NCBI GenBank assembly: GCA_964392775.1
Contig: CAYMRD010000002.1
Coordinates: 1-64,000 of the forward strand
DNA from: UKL13-3 sp964392775
GTDB lineage: Bacteria; Bacteroidota; Bacteroidia; UKL13-3
DNA length: 64,000 bases
Direction of reading: 5' to 3'
Numbering within the stretch: position 1 is the stretch's first letter; every line of letters begins with the position of its first letter. Below, piece by piece: positions 9,319 to 17,710 of this stretch. Both the position numbers and the translations under genes were made by a program. The notes below the pieces were generated by a model. That model was not told where the DNA came from and ran no database searches. It saw nothing but the letters and a program-made list of their open reading frames with translations.

Positions 9319-10014
9319 GTGAAAAAGAAACATTTGGTTGTATTAACAGGTGCGGGTATCAGTGCCGAAAGTGGATTGCAAACATTCAGGGATGGTGATG
9401 GACTGTGGGAAGGATACAATGTGTATGACGTGGCAACTCCCGAAGCCTGGCAGCGCAATGCTCCTCTGGTGCAGGAGTTTTATAATGTCAGGCGTAAATC
9501 TGTATTGGAAGCACAACCCAATGCTGCTCATCTGGCTTTAGCTGAATTAGAAAAAGAATTTGAGGTAACCATCATTACCCAAAACATTGATAATTTACAT
9601 GAAAGGGCGGGAAGCAGCCGCGTCATTCATCTGCACGGAGAAATCACTAAATCTCAAAGTACAGGCAACCCGGATTTGGTGTATGATATTGATGGTTGGG
9701 AAATTAAAATGGGCGATACCTGCGAACATGGATTTCAGCTCCGGCCTTTTATTGTATGGTTTGGAGAGGCTGTACCTAAAATGGAAGAAGCGATAACATT
9801 TGCCGAAAACGCTGATATTTTTGTGGTGATAGGAACATCCTTGGTTGTATATCCTGCTGCAGGATTGCTACGCTACACACAACCCGGAACACCTGTGTTT
9901 ATTGTTGATAAAGGCTCTCCTGATTTTCGCCCGTCTCCTTATATAACGTTTATACAAGATAAGGCTACCAGCGGCATCCAAAAATTGCAGGAGTTGTTGG
10001 TTTCTTATCGGTAA
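9319..10014 (+). CDS. cobB: Sir2-family NAD-dependent protein deacylase
   Basis: A 231-residue sirtuin that should remove acyl groups from lysines using NAD. It shows the NAD-binding TGAGISAESG (10-19), TFRDGDGLW, TQNIDN (87-92) and the catalytic histidine in HLHGE (His106). The Y-x-x-R pair that lets CobB/SIRT5-type sirtuins accept succinyl-lysine is present (Tyr55, Arg58), so desuccinylation is plausible. Odd point: the usual four zinc cysteines are missing; only one Cys remains between HLHGE and RPFIVWFGE. Related Bacteroidota sequences, as I recall them, look the same. It starts at GTG 9319 after an AAGAG purine stretch. No partner acetyltransferase is adjacent. Confidence 0.92.
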   Translation: MKKKHLVVLTGAGISAESGLQTFRDGDGLWEGYNVYDVATPEAWQRNAPLVQEFYNVRRKSVLEAQPNAAHLALAELEKEFEVTIITQNIDNLHERAGSSRVIHLHGEITKSQSTGNPDLVYDIDGWEIKMGDTCEHGFQLRPFIVWFGEAVPKMEEAITFAENADIFVVIGTSLVVYPAAGLLRYTQPGTPVFIVDKGSPDFRPSPYITFIQDKATSGIQKLQELLVSYR

Positions 10015-10467
10015 GGATATTCTTGTATGACTTGACTCGGGAAGATGTCAACTAACAATAACACGAATTGATTGTTCCCGCAGATTTCACGGATGCAGAT
10101 TATCTGTGCAAATGGAGAGGTGAACTCACCATCGCAAGCAAAGCCTCGTGATCAGAGAGAACCCATTTCGCACGGAGAAAATCAATGGAGGATAAAGCTC
10201 ACAGAAAACACGGATCTGGAGCACAGCCTCGTGATCTGCGAAATTTGCGGGAAATACTCTTTCACTCTCTGAACCAGACAATATCCCGAAAATCATTTTT
10301 CCTGTTAACCCCCGTTTTCAGCCTTTTACCGTTTGGGTGTGATAAACGGTAACCCGCTATATATCAGCTTTTCCTTTGGTGTAAAATTGTTGTGGATTGC
10401 CGGGTGGTGTAGCTACATTTGATTCGTAATAGTTGACTCTTTTATATACAATTTAATTCATTAAACC
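10015..10467. other. Non-coding stretch with nested inverted repeats
   Basis: A 450-base gap without a credible gene. CGGGAAGATGTCAACT (10038-10053) and CAGACAATATCCCG (10275-10288) are diverged versions of the ends of the element at 43260-43401, in inverted orientation. Inside, CCCGCAGATTTC (from 10077) faces a related inverted copy ending GAAATTTGCGGG (about 10253), and GCCTCGTGATC occurs twice as a direct repeat. The right end carries the promoter of the PKD gene. Confidence 0.5.
10414..10421 (+). promoter_or_regulatory. -7 box before the PKD-domain gene
   Basis: TACATTTG is a perfect TAnnTTTG box, with a TTG about 21 bases upstream (10390-10392). The leader to the ATG at 10468 would be about 42 bases. 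Confidence 0.5.
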
Positions 10468-11313
10468 ATGAAAACCAGTATTGTATTTTTGATTACGCTG
10501 TTTGCAATTTTGCATACAGAATCAGCCCGGTCACTTGATTTCTCGCCCAACCACAGCGTTACCCTTTGCGGTCCAACAGATGTGTTTTTTGTTTGCCAAT
10601 CCAGCCAAACGGTTGATAATATCTGGTGGGATTTTGGCGATGGATTTACAGATAACAGATTAAATCCTGTTCACCACTACACAGAACCCGGAGTGTATGA
10701 TGTGAAGATGGTTGTGGAATACAATGGCGTGAAAGATTCGGTAACTAAACAGGCCTTTGTGGAGTTAAAACAGTTACCCGATGTTGCCTTCTCAGTCAGC
10801 CGTGAGCATTACCAGATTCCATACGTTCGTATTTTTACCTATTCTGGTACATCTTCGCCAGATAGTATTGTGGCATACCGCTGGAAAGTGGAATCGGTAC
10901 TGGTGTCGGAACAGCCCCGGTTAAAATATACCTTTTCAGGCAATGATATATATACCGTTTCACTGGAAGTAACCAATCAGTCAGGATGCACCCGGATACT
11001 GGATTCTGTTATTGAAATCAATGATGTCCCCATTCCCCAAACAACCGTTGCCGAATTGGGGAACAAGGATTTTAGTTGTGCTATGACACAGGATGGAAAA
11101 GGTTTGCTGATTGAACGCAATGGTATGAGATCAGAGTTGTTGCGCATCAGAATATTGGATATGACAGGACGGTTGCTTCATGAGTCTGCACTTGAGTCTA
11201 ACCGCAATAGTTTAACAATAGAGTTGCCTTATGCTTTTCCAGCGTTATATATTGTGGAGCTATCGAGCCTGAGTTTTGAGGCTGCCGTAAAAATACATCC
11301 CCGTTACCTGTGA
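10468..11313 (+). CDS. Secreted PKD-domain protein, probable T9SS cargo
   Basis: A 281-residue protein with an N-terminal signal peptide (hydrophobic residues 4-15, then SARSL). Residues about 25-110 form a PKD domain, with the hallmark WWDFGDG, a later NPVHHYTEPGVYDV and a second, weaker PKD-like unit (YRWKVES...YTFSGNDIYTVSLEV). The last 80 residues (RILDMTGRLLHES ... LPALYIVEL-like pattern) resemble a type A T9SS sorting domain, though more degenerate than the one at 34.4-34.6 kb. It is likely exported to or through the outer membrane. Function is unknown; PKD domains usually bind carbohydrate or protein. It is transcribed alone from the promoter at 10414 and followed by the M13 peptidase gene with its own promoter. 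Confidence 0.8.
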   Translation: MKTSIVFLITLFAILHTESARSLDFSPNHSVTLCGPTDVFFVCQSSQTVDNIWWDFGDGFTDNRLNPVHHYTEPGVYDVKMVVEYNGVKDSVTKQAFVELKQLPDVAFSVSREHYQIPYVRIFTYSGTSSPDSIVAYRWKVESVLVSEQPRLKYTFSGNDIYTVSLEVTNQSGCTRILDSVIEINDVPIPQTTVAELGNKDFSCAMTQDGKGLLIERNGMRSELLRIRILDMTGRLLHESALESNRNSLTIELPYAFPALYIVELSSLSFEAAVKIHPRYL

Positions 11314-11381
11314 TTTTGCTTGGTGGCGAAGACGATAACAGAGATTTGTACTCTGTATTTCAGAATCAGCCCTACCTTTAG

Positions 11382-11389
11382 TATGTTTG
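11382..11389 (+). promoter_or_regulatory. -7 box abutting the M13 peptidase start
   Basis: TATGTTTG, a perfect TAnnTTTG box, ends only four bases before the ATG at 11394. TTTC lies at roughly the -33 position (11358-11361). The mRNA should be leaderless or carry one or two leader bases. Confidence 0.55.
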
Positions 11390-11393
11390 ACGC

Positions 11394-13427
11394 ATGAAAA
11401 TAAAACCTATTCTGATTGCTGCATCTGCTCTGCTGGTAGGCGGAGCATTTGTGTACAAAGAAATTCAAAAGGGTGTTGACGTAAAGTCGATGGATAAAAA
11501 AGCCAATCCCCGTAACGATTTTAACCAGTATGCCAATGGCAGCTGGATGAAAAACAATCCGGTTCCGGAAACAGAAGGCCGCTGGACCAGCTTCAATATT
11601 TTGGACGAGCGTAATTATGGTTTGTTGCATACCATTTTACTGAATGCAGCCAATACACCTGATCCTGTTGAGGGATCCAATGTTCAAAAAATAGGTGATT
11701 TTTACCGAATTGCCATGGATACTGCAAAGCTTGAAAGAGAAGGTTTTGGACCGGTGATGAGAGATATGGCAGCTATTACCGTTATCCCGGATCAAAAAGA
11801 TGCCATTCGGTATGCAGGAGAGATGCACCACAAAGGAATTTCTACATTTTTTAGTTTCGGTGTCGGGCAGGATATAAAGAAGAATGACGAATACACTTGT
11901 TATTTGTCGCAGGGCGGACTGAGTTTACCGGATCGTGATTACTATTTGAAGGATGACGAAAAGTCGAAAAAAATCCGTAAGGAGTATGTGATTTACGTTG
12001 CCAATATGTTTAAGCTAATGGGCATTGGTACTGACGAGGCAACCCAAACCGCTGAAAGTATTCTGGCCCTCGAAACCCGTTTGGCCAAGGCTTCAATGAC
12101 ACGTGTAGAAAGACGTGACCCGGATAAAACATACAATAAGCGAACGCTTGATGAGTTGAAGTCGGCTTATCCGAACATTAACTGGACAGGGTATTTTAAT
12201 CAAATAGGTTTGTCGGCTAAAAACCAAAATGTGTTTATTGTTGGGCAACCTGATTTTTTTGCAGAGCTTAATACCATTCTGGGTTCGGAATCAATTTTCA
12301 CCATTCGCAATTATTATAAATGGAAAACCCTCCGCACAGCCAGTTCATATTTGAGTGATGCGTTTGCAAAAGAATCATTCCGTTTTTACAGTACGGTATT
12401 AACCGGAACCAAAGAGCAAAAGCCTCGCTGGAAACGTTCGGTAAATTCGGCTAATAACCTTATTGGTGAGTTGGTTGCACAAGAGTATGTGAAAGTGGCA
12501 TTTAGTGAAGAATCGAAAAGACGTGTAAACGAAATGGTTGATAACCTGCGCGCGGCATTCAAAGCCCGAATTGAAAAACTGGATTGGATGAGTGCCGAAA
12601 CCAAAACCAAAGCATTGGAAAAACTCGCTTCATTTAACCGCAAACTGGGTTATCCCGATAAATGGATAGACTACAGCAAGCTTGATGTTAAATACGATAG
12701 TTATCTGGCTAACTATTACCGTGCGGCAACGTTTGAGTTTGAGTACGATTTGAACCGTTTGGGCAAACCGGTTGATAAATCGGAGTGGAGCATGACACCT
12801 CAAACGATAAATGCTTACTACAGTCCGTTGATGAATGAAATCGTATTCCCGGCTGCTATTATGCAACCTCCGTTTTTTGACCCTGCTGCCGATGATGCCG
12901 TAAATTACGGAGCTATCGGAGCGGTAATCGGACATGAGTTCTCACATGGTTTTGATGACAAAGGAAGCAAGTTTGATGCGCAAGGAAACCTGAACAACTG
13001 GTGGACAGATACCGATAAGGAGAAGTTTAATGCCCGAACCAAAGTGATGGTTGACCAATACAACGGCTTTAAAGTGGAAGACAGCTTGAATGTGAATGGT
13101 GAACTTACTTTGGGCGAAAACATTGCCGACTTTGCCGGATTAACAGTTGCTTATGATGCGTATATGTTATCCATTAAAGGCAAGGAGCAGAAAAAGATTG
13201 ACGGGTTCACGCCTCAGCAACGTTTCTTTATCGGGTTTGCACAGGTTTGGAGAGCCAATACCCGTCCGGAGTATTTGCGTCAGCAGGTGCTTACCGATCC
13301 GCATTCACCGGCTAAATTCCGTGTATTGGGACCGTTGTCGAATATGCCGCAGTTTTACGAAGCCTTTGGTGTAAAGCCGGGTGATGGCATGTACAGAGCG
13401 GATTCCATTCGTGTGAAAATCTGGTAA
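11394..13427 (+). CDS. M13 family metallopeptidase (neprilysin/PepO-like)
   Basis: A 677-residue zinc endopeptidase of family M13. The N terminus has one hydrophobic segment (residues 5-20), so the enzyme is secreted or anchored facing the periplasm. The zinc motif HEFSH lies at 514-518, with the third ligand in GENIADFAG (Glu575). Other family marks are the NAYY motif (INAYYSP) before the zinc site, the substrate-binding VWRANTRPEYLRQQ and a C-terminal VKIW; M13 enzymes normally end close to W. The full length matches the family. It cleaves small peptides; the natural substrate is unknown. It starts at ATG 11394 directly behind a -7 box and ends at a clear terminator (13448-13482). Confidence 0.93.
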   Translation: MKIKPILIAASALLVGGAFVYKEIQKGVDVKSMDKKANPRNDFNQYANGSWMKNNPVPETEGRWTSFNILDERNYGLLHTILLNAANTPDPVEGSNVQKIGDFYRIAMDTAKLEREGFGPVMRDMAAITVIPDQKDAIRYAGEMHHKGISTFFSFGVGQDIKKNDEYTCYLSQGGLSLPDRDYYLKDDEKSKKIRKEYVIYVANMFKLMGIGTDEATQTAESILALETRLAKASMTRVERRDPDKTYNKRTLDELKSAYPNINWTGYFNQIGLSAKNQNVFIVGQPDFFAELNTILGSESIFTIRNYYKWKTLRTASSYLSDAFAKESFRFYSTVLTGTKEQKPRWKRSVNSANNLIGELVAQEYVKVAFSEESKRRVNEMVDNLRAAFKARIEKLDWMSAETKTKALEKLASFNRKLGYPDKWIDYSKLDVKYDSYLANYYRAATFEFEYDLNRLGKPVDKSEWSMTPQTINAYYSPLMNEIVFPAAIMQPPFFDPAADDAVNYGAIGAVIGHEFSHGFDDKGSKFDAQGNLNNWWTDTDKEKFNARTKVMVDQYNGFKVEDSLNVNGELTLGENIADFAGLTVAYDAYMLSIKGKEQKKIDGFTPQQRFFIGFAQVWRANTRPEYLRQQVLTDPHSPAKFRVLGPLSNMPQFYEAFGVKPGDGMYRADSIRVKIW

Positions 13428-13447
13428 TACGTTATTTTAAATTCTGC

Positions 13448-13482
13448 AAGAGCCGGCATTTGAAAGAGTGTCGGCTCTTTTT
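13448..13482 (+). terminator. Rho-independent terminator after the M13 peptidase
   Basis: AAGAGCCGGCA pairs with TGTCGGCTCTT (one G-T pair) around a ten-base loop and is followed by a T run. It separates the peptidase from the pseudouridine synthase gene. Confidence 0.8.
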
Positions 13483-13506
13483 GTACAGTCGCCAATCATT
13501 TCTGTC

Positions 13507-13514
13507 TATATTTG
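13507..13514 (+). promoter_or_regulatory. -7 box abutting the RluA-family start
   Basis: TATATTTG is a perfect TAnnTTTG box. Four bases (CGCC) separate it from the ATG at 13519, the same geometry as at the M13 gene, so the transcript is predicted to be leaderless. This argues against the longer frame that opens at GTG 13468. Confidence 0.6.
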
Positions 13515-13518
13515 CGCC

Positions 13519-14244
13519 ATGCAAAAAGTACCGCCATTCCGCGATTTGATTCTGCTTGAGGATGATGATTTGATTATAATTAACAAGCCTGCTATGTTGG
13601 CTTCGCTGGATGAGCGCACTTCTCCGGCACAAAGTGTGTTGAGCATGGCGCGTAAATACCATGCCGATGCGCAACTCTGTCATCGCCTTGATAAAGAAAC
13701 AACCGGAGTATTGATTATTGCCAAACACCCGGAGGCATACCGTACCATGGCCATGGCCTTTGAAGCACGCGAGGTAACAAAGGTTTACCATGCTGTGGTA
13801 GATGGTGTTTTGCAGGTAACGGATAAGTCTGTTTTATTACCGCTCAGCATTACCCGGAACGGAATGGCCAAGGTGGATATGCGTGAAGGAAAATCAGCCG
13901 AAACCATTGTTTCTACACTCAAAACATGGGAACATTATTCGTTGATGGAATGCAAGCCCGTAACCGGACGTTTGCACCAGATTCGCATTCACCTTTCGGC
14001 TCAGCATTTTCCGATTGTATGTGATGCGCAGTACGGAGGTAAAACACCCATGCTCTCGCGCATGAAACGTAATTTTAAAGTAGGGAAGTTTGAAAATGAA
14101 AAAGGAATGATGAGCCGTGTAGCCCTGCATGCATATTCAACAGCCTTTACGTTTGGCGATCGCTCATACTTTGTTGAGGCGCCTTATCCCAAAGATATGG
14201 ATGTGCTGATGAAACTACTGGATAAACACGACAGCGCTCAATAG
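13519..14244 (+). CDS. RluA-family RNA pseudouridine synthase
   Basis: A 241-residue enzyme that isomerises a uridine in rRNA or tRNA. The catalytic motif HRLDKETTG (55-63) contains the invariant aspartate (Asp58), and the C-terminal RNA-binding motif TGRLHQIRIHLS is intact. There is no N-terminal S4 domain, so it belongs with the short RluA/TruC/YciL-like members; which uridine it modifies cannot be told from sequence alone. The frame extends upstream to 13468, but the promoter box at 13507-13514 makes ATG 13519 the likely start. Its last seven bases overlap the end of the convergent barrel-protein gene at 14238. Confidence 0.9.
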   Translation: MQKVPPFRDLILLEDDDLIIINKPAMLASLDERTSPAQSVLSMARKYHADAQLCHRLDKETTGVLIIAKHPEAYRTMAMAFEAREVTKVYHAVVDGVLQVTDKSVLLPLSITRNGMAKVDMREGKSAETIVSTLKTWEHYSLMECKPVTGRLHQIRIHLSAQHFPIVCDAQYGGKTPMLSRMKRNFKVGKFENEKGMMSRVALHAYSTAFTFGDRSYFVEAPYPKDMDVLMKLLDKHDSAQ

Positions 14245-15923
14245 TCGCATTTGATGGTATTCATATTCCATCGCAACGATATGGCAGGGTTGAGGGTTTT
14301 GCTTTCAAACTGAGGCAATACACTTGTGGTTTGGCGGTATACCACTTGCAGGTCCACAAATATATTATGCCAAAACATATAGGATAGAATCAGTTCTCCG
14401 ATATACTGGTGTGTGGTTACCCCCTGACCGATATAATTGCCATCTTCGTTCTCAAACGTATAATACGGTTTACGAATATCGGTTCCCCAGTTGCTGCCGT
14501 TGGTATCATTTCCATACGTGGTCATCATACCCTTGGCCCAAATAAACATTTTAGCTGTGGGTTGATACCGTATCAATACAATTGTTTCTTTAAAGTTGGC
14601 TCCAATAGGATGCGCCATGTTTTGGTTGTAATTGACGTATGCGTTTTTGGAGGTGAAGGATGTATACATATACGGGTTGGCCCGGTTGTGTTCCACCTGC
14701 AAATCGAGATTGGAGATGCCGAATACATCAATATATTTCATACCCAGTTGCAGGGCCGCTTTATTGCCTGCCCATCCACTGTTGGTGATTAATTCTTTTA
14801 CAATCAACTCCGACAATACAAACTGCCCATAAAAGGAGAAGTGTTTTGCAAAGTTGTATTTCCAATCCAAACCAATAATGGTTTTATCAGGACTGTTCAT
14901 CCCGTTTTCAATGGGTTTGTAAAAGATAATCGGGTTGAGGTATTGCAGGTCGTAACCACCGTCACTGTACCCGCTGTCGCGTTGAAACGAAATGGTTTGA
15001 AACAATCCGATATTTAAACGTTTGGTTACATTGATATTTGCATGTGTGGTGGCATAATAGTGGCGTTTCGGCAGGCGCGACTGTCCCGGACGCACATAAT
15101 CATACATCTGTCCCCAGATGTTGGTATAGTTGATTTTCCATACCCTGGTATTCACCCGCAAAAACAAATGGTCGCGGCTAAAATCACTCATCATCAGACT
15201 GCGGTATCCATTACCAATAAAATTGCGCCCATGTCCGAACTGAAAATCGAAATATTTACCTGCCTGAAACGTAGCATAACCGCTGGCCTGCCAGTAGCTG
15301 AAGTTTTTTTTGTCGGTGGTTTTTAAAAATGCCTGCCCCGGTATCACCGAGTCTTTGTCATAAAAGGCCTTATCCCACGTATTGGCATTGTGTATCACAT
15401 CACTCACCTGTGTATAAAATCCCAAGGTGTTTCCAATTCGTCCGCGCATTTCAATACCGCGGTTATTATACCACAAAGCTTCGTCCTGGTTTTTATCGTA
15501 TTCAAATTTTTGATAGGTAACGGGATTGAAGATGATGGCCACATCTCCTTCGGTATAATCGGCAAAGGCGGCTTTGTGTTTATAGATTCCGGTATTCCAT
15601 AAACTCTTTTTGGTGCGGGTGTTTTCTGAATTAGAGTATTCAAAATTGTCGGTTTGCAGGTAGCTGAGGTTCGCGTAATCAACCGTGCTCAGTTTGGCCG
15701 AAGTGATATCAAAGCTATCTACATACCGGGCAATGCTCATACGTTTGTATGCTTTGGTGGTGGTGCTAAACTCTTGCGGAGTAGCAAGTCTGCCTTGTTT
15801 AATCTCCATCCGGTCGAGCATGTGCATGCTCTGAGAGCCTAATGGAACGTATGAACTTTGGGCCACCACACTCAATGATGTCAAAAGTGTTATGGCAAAG
15901 GCGAGTAGAAGTAGCTTACGCAT
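14238..15923 (-). CDS. Outer-membrane beta-barrel protein, RemB/Wzi-like (copy 1)
   Basis: A 561-residue protein with a clear signal peptide (MRKLLLLAFAITLL...VVAQ). The rest alternates polar and aromatic residues in short strands and ends in an aromatic-rich strand pattern (SLRWNMNTIKCDY), as in outer-membrane barrels. The block FGHGRNFIGNGYRSL (about 215-229), followed by KINYTNIWGQMYD, is characteristic of the Bacteroidota family annotated as gliding protein RemB and distantly as the capsule-assembly barrel Wzi. I infer a barrel that binds polysaccharide or supports surface motility, without direct evidence. It is one of two adjacent paralogues on the same strand, 28 bases downstream of copy 2, so the pair is probably one transcript. 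Confidence 0.7.
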   Translation of the reverse strand: MRKLLLLAFAITLLTSLSVVAQSSYVPLGSQSMHMLDRMEIKQGRLATPQEFSTTTKAYKRMSIARYVDSFDITSAKLSTVDYANLSYLQTDNFEYSNSENTRTKKSLWNTGIYKHKAAFADYTEGDVAIIFNPVTYQKFEYDKNQDEALWYNNRGIEMRGRIGNTLGFYTQVSDVIHNANTWDKAFYDKDSVIPGQAFLKTTDKKNFSYWQASGYATFQAGKYFDFQFGHGRNFIGNGYRSLMMSDFSRDHLFLRVNTRVWKINYTNIWGQMYDYVRPGQSRLPKRHYYATTHANINVTKRLNIGLFQTISFQRDSGYSDGGYDLQYLNPIIFYKPIENGMNSPDKTIIGLDWKYNFAKHFSFYGQFVLSELIVKELITNSGWAGNKAALQLGMKYIDVFGISNLDLQVEHNRANPYMYTSFTSKNAYVNYNQNMAHPIGANFKETIVLIRYQPTAKMFIWAKGMMTTYGNDTNGSNWGTDIRKPYYTFENEDGNYIGQGVTTHQYIGELILSYMFWHNIFVDLQVVYRQTTSVLPQFESKTLNPAISLRWNMNTIKCDY

Positions 15924-15951
15924 AGATGCAAGTTAATGGTTTACGGCAGCT

Positions 15952-17658
15952 TTAAAAATCACATTGTCGCATTGCAATGTTCCAACGCAATGCAACGCTT
16001 GCATTATATGTTTTAGATTCAAATATGGCTAATTCACTGGTTTGATTGCGATAAGTGAATTGTACATCAAAGAAAAGATTGTGTTTAAACATAAGTGAGA
16101 ACATAAGCGAGTTAATATACAATTTGGTTGTTATGCCCTGACCAATATAATTTCCATATTCTTTTGGATGTGTAATATAGCTTAAGGTGATGTCTTTGCC
16201 CCAGTTGCTTCCATTGGTATCATTTCCAAAAATGCTGTACATAAAAGTTGCAGTAATGAAGAGTTTGGGCTTGGGTTGGTATCGAATAATACCAATACCT
16301 TCTCTAAAGTTTGCTCCATAAGGGTGTGCCATGCTTTGGTTGTAATTTACATAGGCATTTCGGGCATCAAATGAAGTGTATGAGTATGGATTGGCTTGAT
16401 TGTACTCAAGTTGCAGGTCAATATTGCTTAAATTAAACATGTCAATGTATTTAATGCCTATCTGATAACATTCCTTGTTTCCCCACCACCCTTTTTTACT
16501 CAGGCGGTTATCGAAATTAAGTTCCGAAATTACAGCCTGCCCGTACACTGACACATGTTTTGCAAAATTGTATTTAAAGTTCAATCCTAAAATGTTTTTA
16601 TCAGGACTGTTTAGGGCATCCTCAATTAAGTTGTAAAAAATAATAGGATTCAGGTATTGAAGATCATATCCTTGTTTTTCATATCCGCTGTCACGCTGAA
16701 ATACGGTGGTTTCAAATAACCCAATGTTTAATCGTTTGGTGATATTTATGCTGGCGTGTGTGGTGGCATAATAATGACGTTTTACAATTTGGTCCCTACC
16801 GGCAAAAATTGGAGCTTTGTAGTCGTACAGACTCCCCCAGATATTCGTGTAGTTTATTTTCCAGATACGAACATTGGAACGCATAAATAAACTGTTTGAA
16901 GCAAAATTTGACCGCATCAACGACCGGTAACCGTCTCCGATGTTATTCTGACCATGTCCAAACTGCAGATCCCAATATTTGTTTGGCTGATAGACAATAT
17001 ATCCGGATCCACTCCAATAATTCAGAATAGGGTTTGCCCCCAGAGTATATCCTGCAGTGTAAATCAGGTTTTGCCCGGCTATTACTCCGTGCTCCCTATA
17101 ATACTCCAGATTCCACGTATTCATCTTGTGAATCTCTTCGCTTATTTGTGTGTAAAAACTGATACTTTTTGAGAGTGTTCCGCGTATTTCTATTCCACGG
17201 TTAATCAAATAAGCCCTCTTGTCTGACAGTTGTTGGTCATAATCATTCTTTAAGTATAATACAGGGTTAACAACTAATGTAAAGTCAGGTATCTGTACGT
17301 CAAATAAAGCCGCTTTGTGCTTATATATTCCCGACTTCTTAAAATATTTTTTTGATAATGTTGCAGTTGATGAGCTGAATTCGAAATTGTCATCTTTAAG
17401 ATACTGAAGATTAAACAAATCCTGCGGACTCAAAGGCGTTGAATCGGTGTTGAAACTATCTGCATAATGAGCAATTCGGTGACGCTGGTAGGCTTTTGTT
17501 GTTGTGTTAAATTCATCAGGAGTGGCCAGCCGTCCCTGTTTAATCTCCATGCGGTCTAAAATATGCATGCTGTATGAGCCAAGCGGTATATAAGAGCTTT
17601 GGGCTTTCACAACCGAATACAAACATATCCACAGGGTAGTAAGGGCAAAGAATCGCAT
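15952..17658 (-). CDS. Outer-membrane beta-barrel protein, RemB/Wzi-like (copy 2)
   Basis: A 568-residue paralogue of the 14238-15923 gene. Shared blocks run end to end: after the signal peptide both start AQSSYxPLGSxSMHxLDRME, both carry FGHGxNxIGxGYRSL and KINYTNIWG, and both end WN(M/I)xxxxCD(Y/F). Differences are spread evenly, as expected for an old tandem duplication. The frame is open to a start at 17739, but ATG 17658 places the signal peptide (MRFFALTTLWICLYSVVKA) at the N terminus and is preferred. It is divergent from ligA, whose ATG is 52 bases away, so the two promoters share a short intergenic region. The role is inferred only from the RemB/Wzi resemblance. Confidence 0.7.
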   Translation of the reverse strand: MRFFALTTLWICLYSVVKAQSSYIPLGSYSMHILDRMEIKQGRLATPDEFNTTTKAYQRHRIAHYADSFNTDSTPLSPQDLFNLQYLKDDNFEFSSSTATLSKKYFKKSGIYKHKAALFDVQIPDFTLVVNPVLYLKNDYDQQLSDKRAYLINRGIEIRGTLSKSISFYTQISEEIHKMNTWNLEYYREHGVIAGQNLIYTAGYTLGANPILNYWSGSGYIVYQPNKYWDLQFGHGQNNIGDGYRSLMRSNFASNSLFMRSNVRIWKINYTNIWGSLYDYKAPIFAGRDQIVKRHYYATTHASINITKRLNIGLFETTVFQRDSGYEKQGYDLQYLNPIIFYNLIEDALNSPDKNILGLNFKYNFAKHVSVYGQAVISELNFDNRLSKKGWWGNKECYQIGIKYIDMFNLSNIDLQLEYNQANPYSYTSFDARNAYVNYNQSMAHPYGANFREGIGIIRYQPKPKLFITATFMYSIFGNDTNGSNWGKDITLSYITHPKEYGNYIGQGITTKLYINSLMFSLMFKHNLFFDVQFTYRNQTSELAIFESKTYNASVALRWNIAMRQCDF

Positions 17659-17710
17659 ATCACAAAAATGCTTTTTTATCTCGGCAATCAAAATACTATT
17701 TTGCAGCCGC

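Noticed and set aside
10072..10272. 66-codon plus-strand frame before the PKD gene
   Set aside because: Lies in a repeat-rich intergenic stretch, with no recognisable domain, and contains direct repeats of GCCTCGTGATC that explain its composition.
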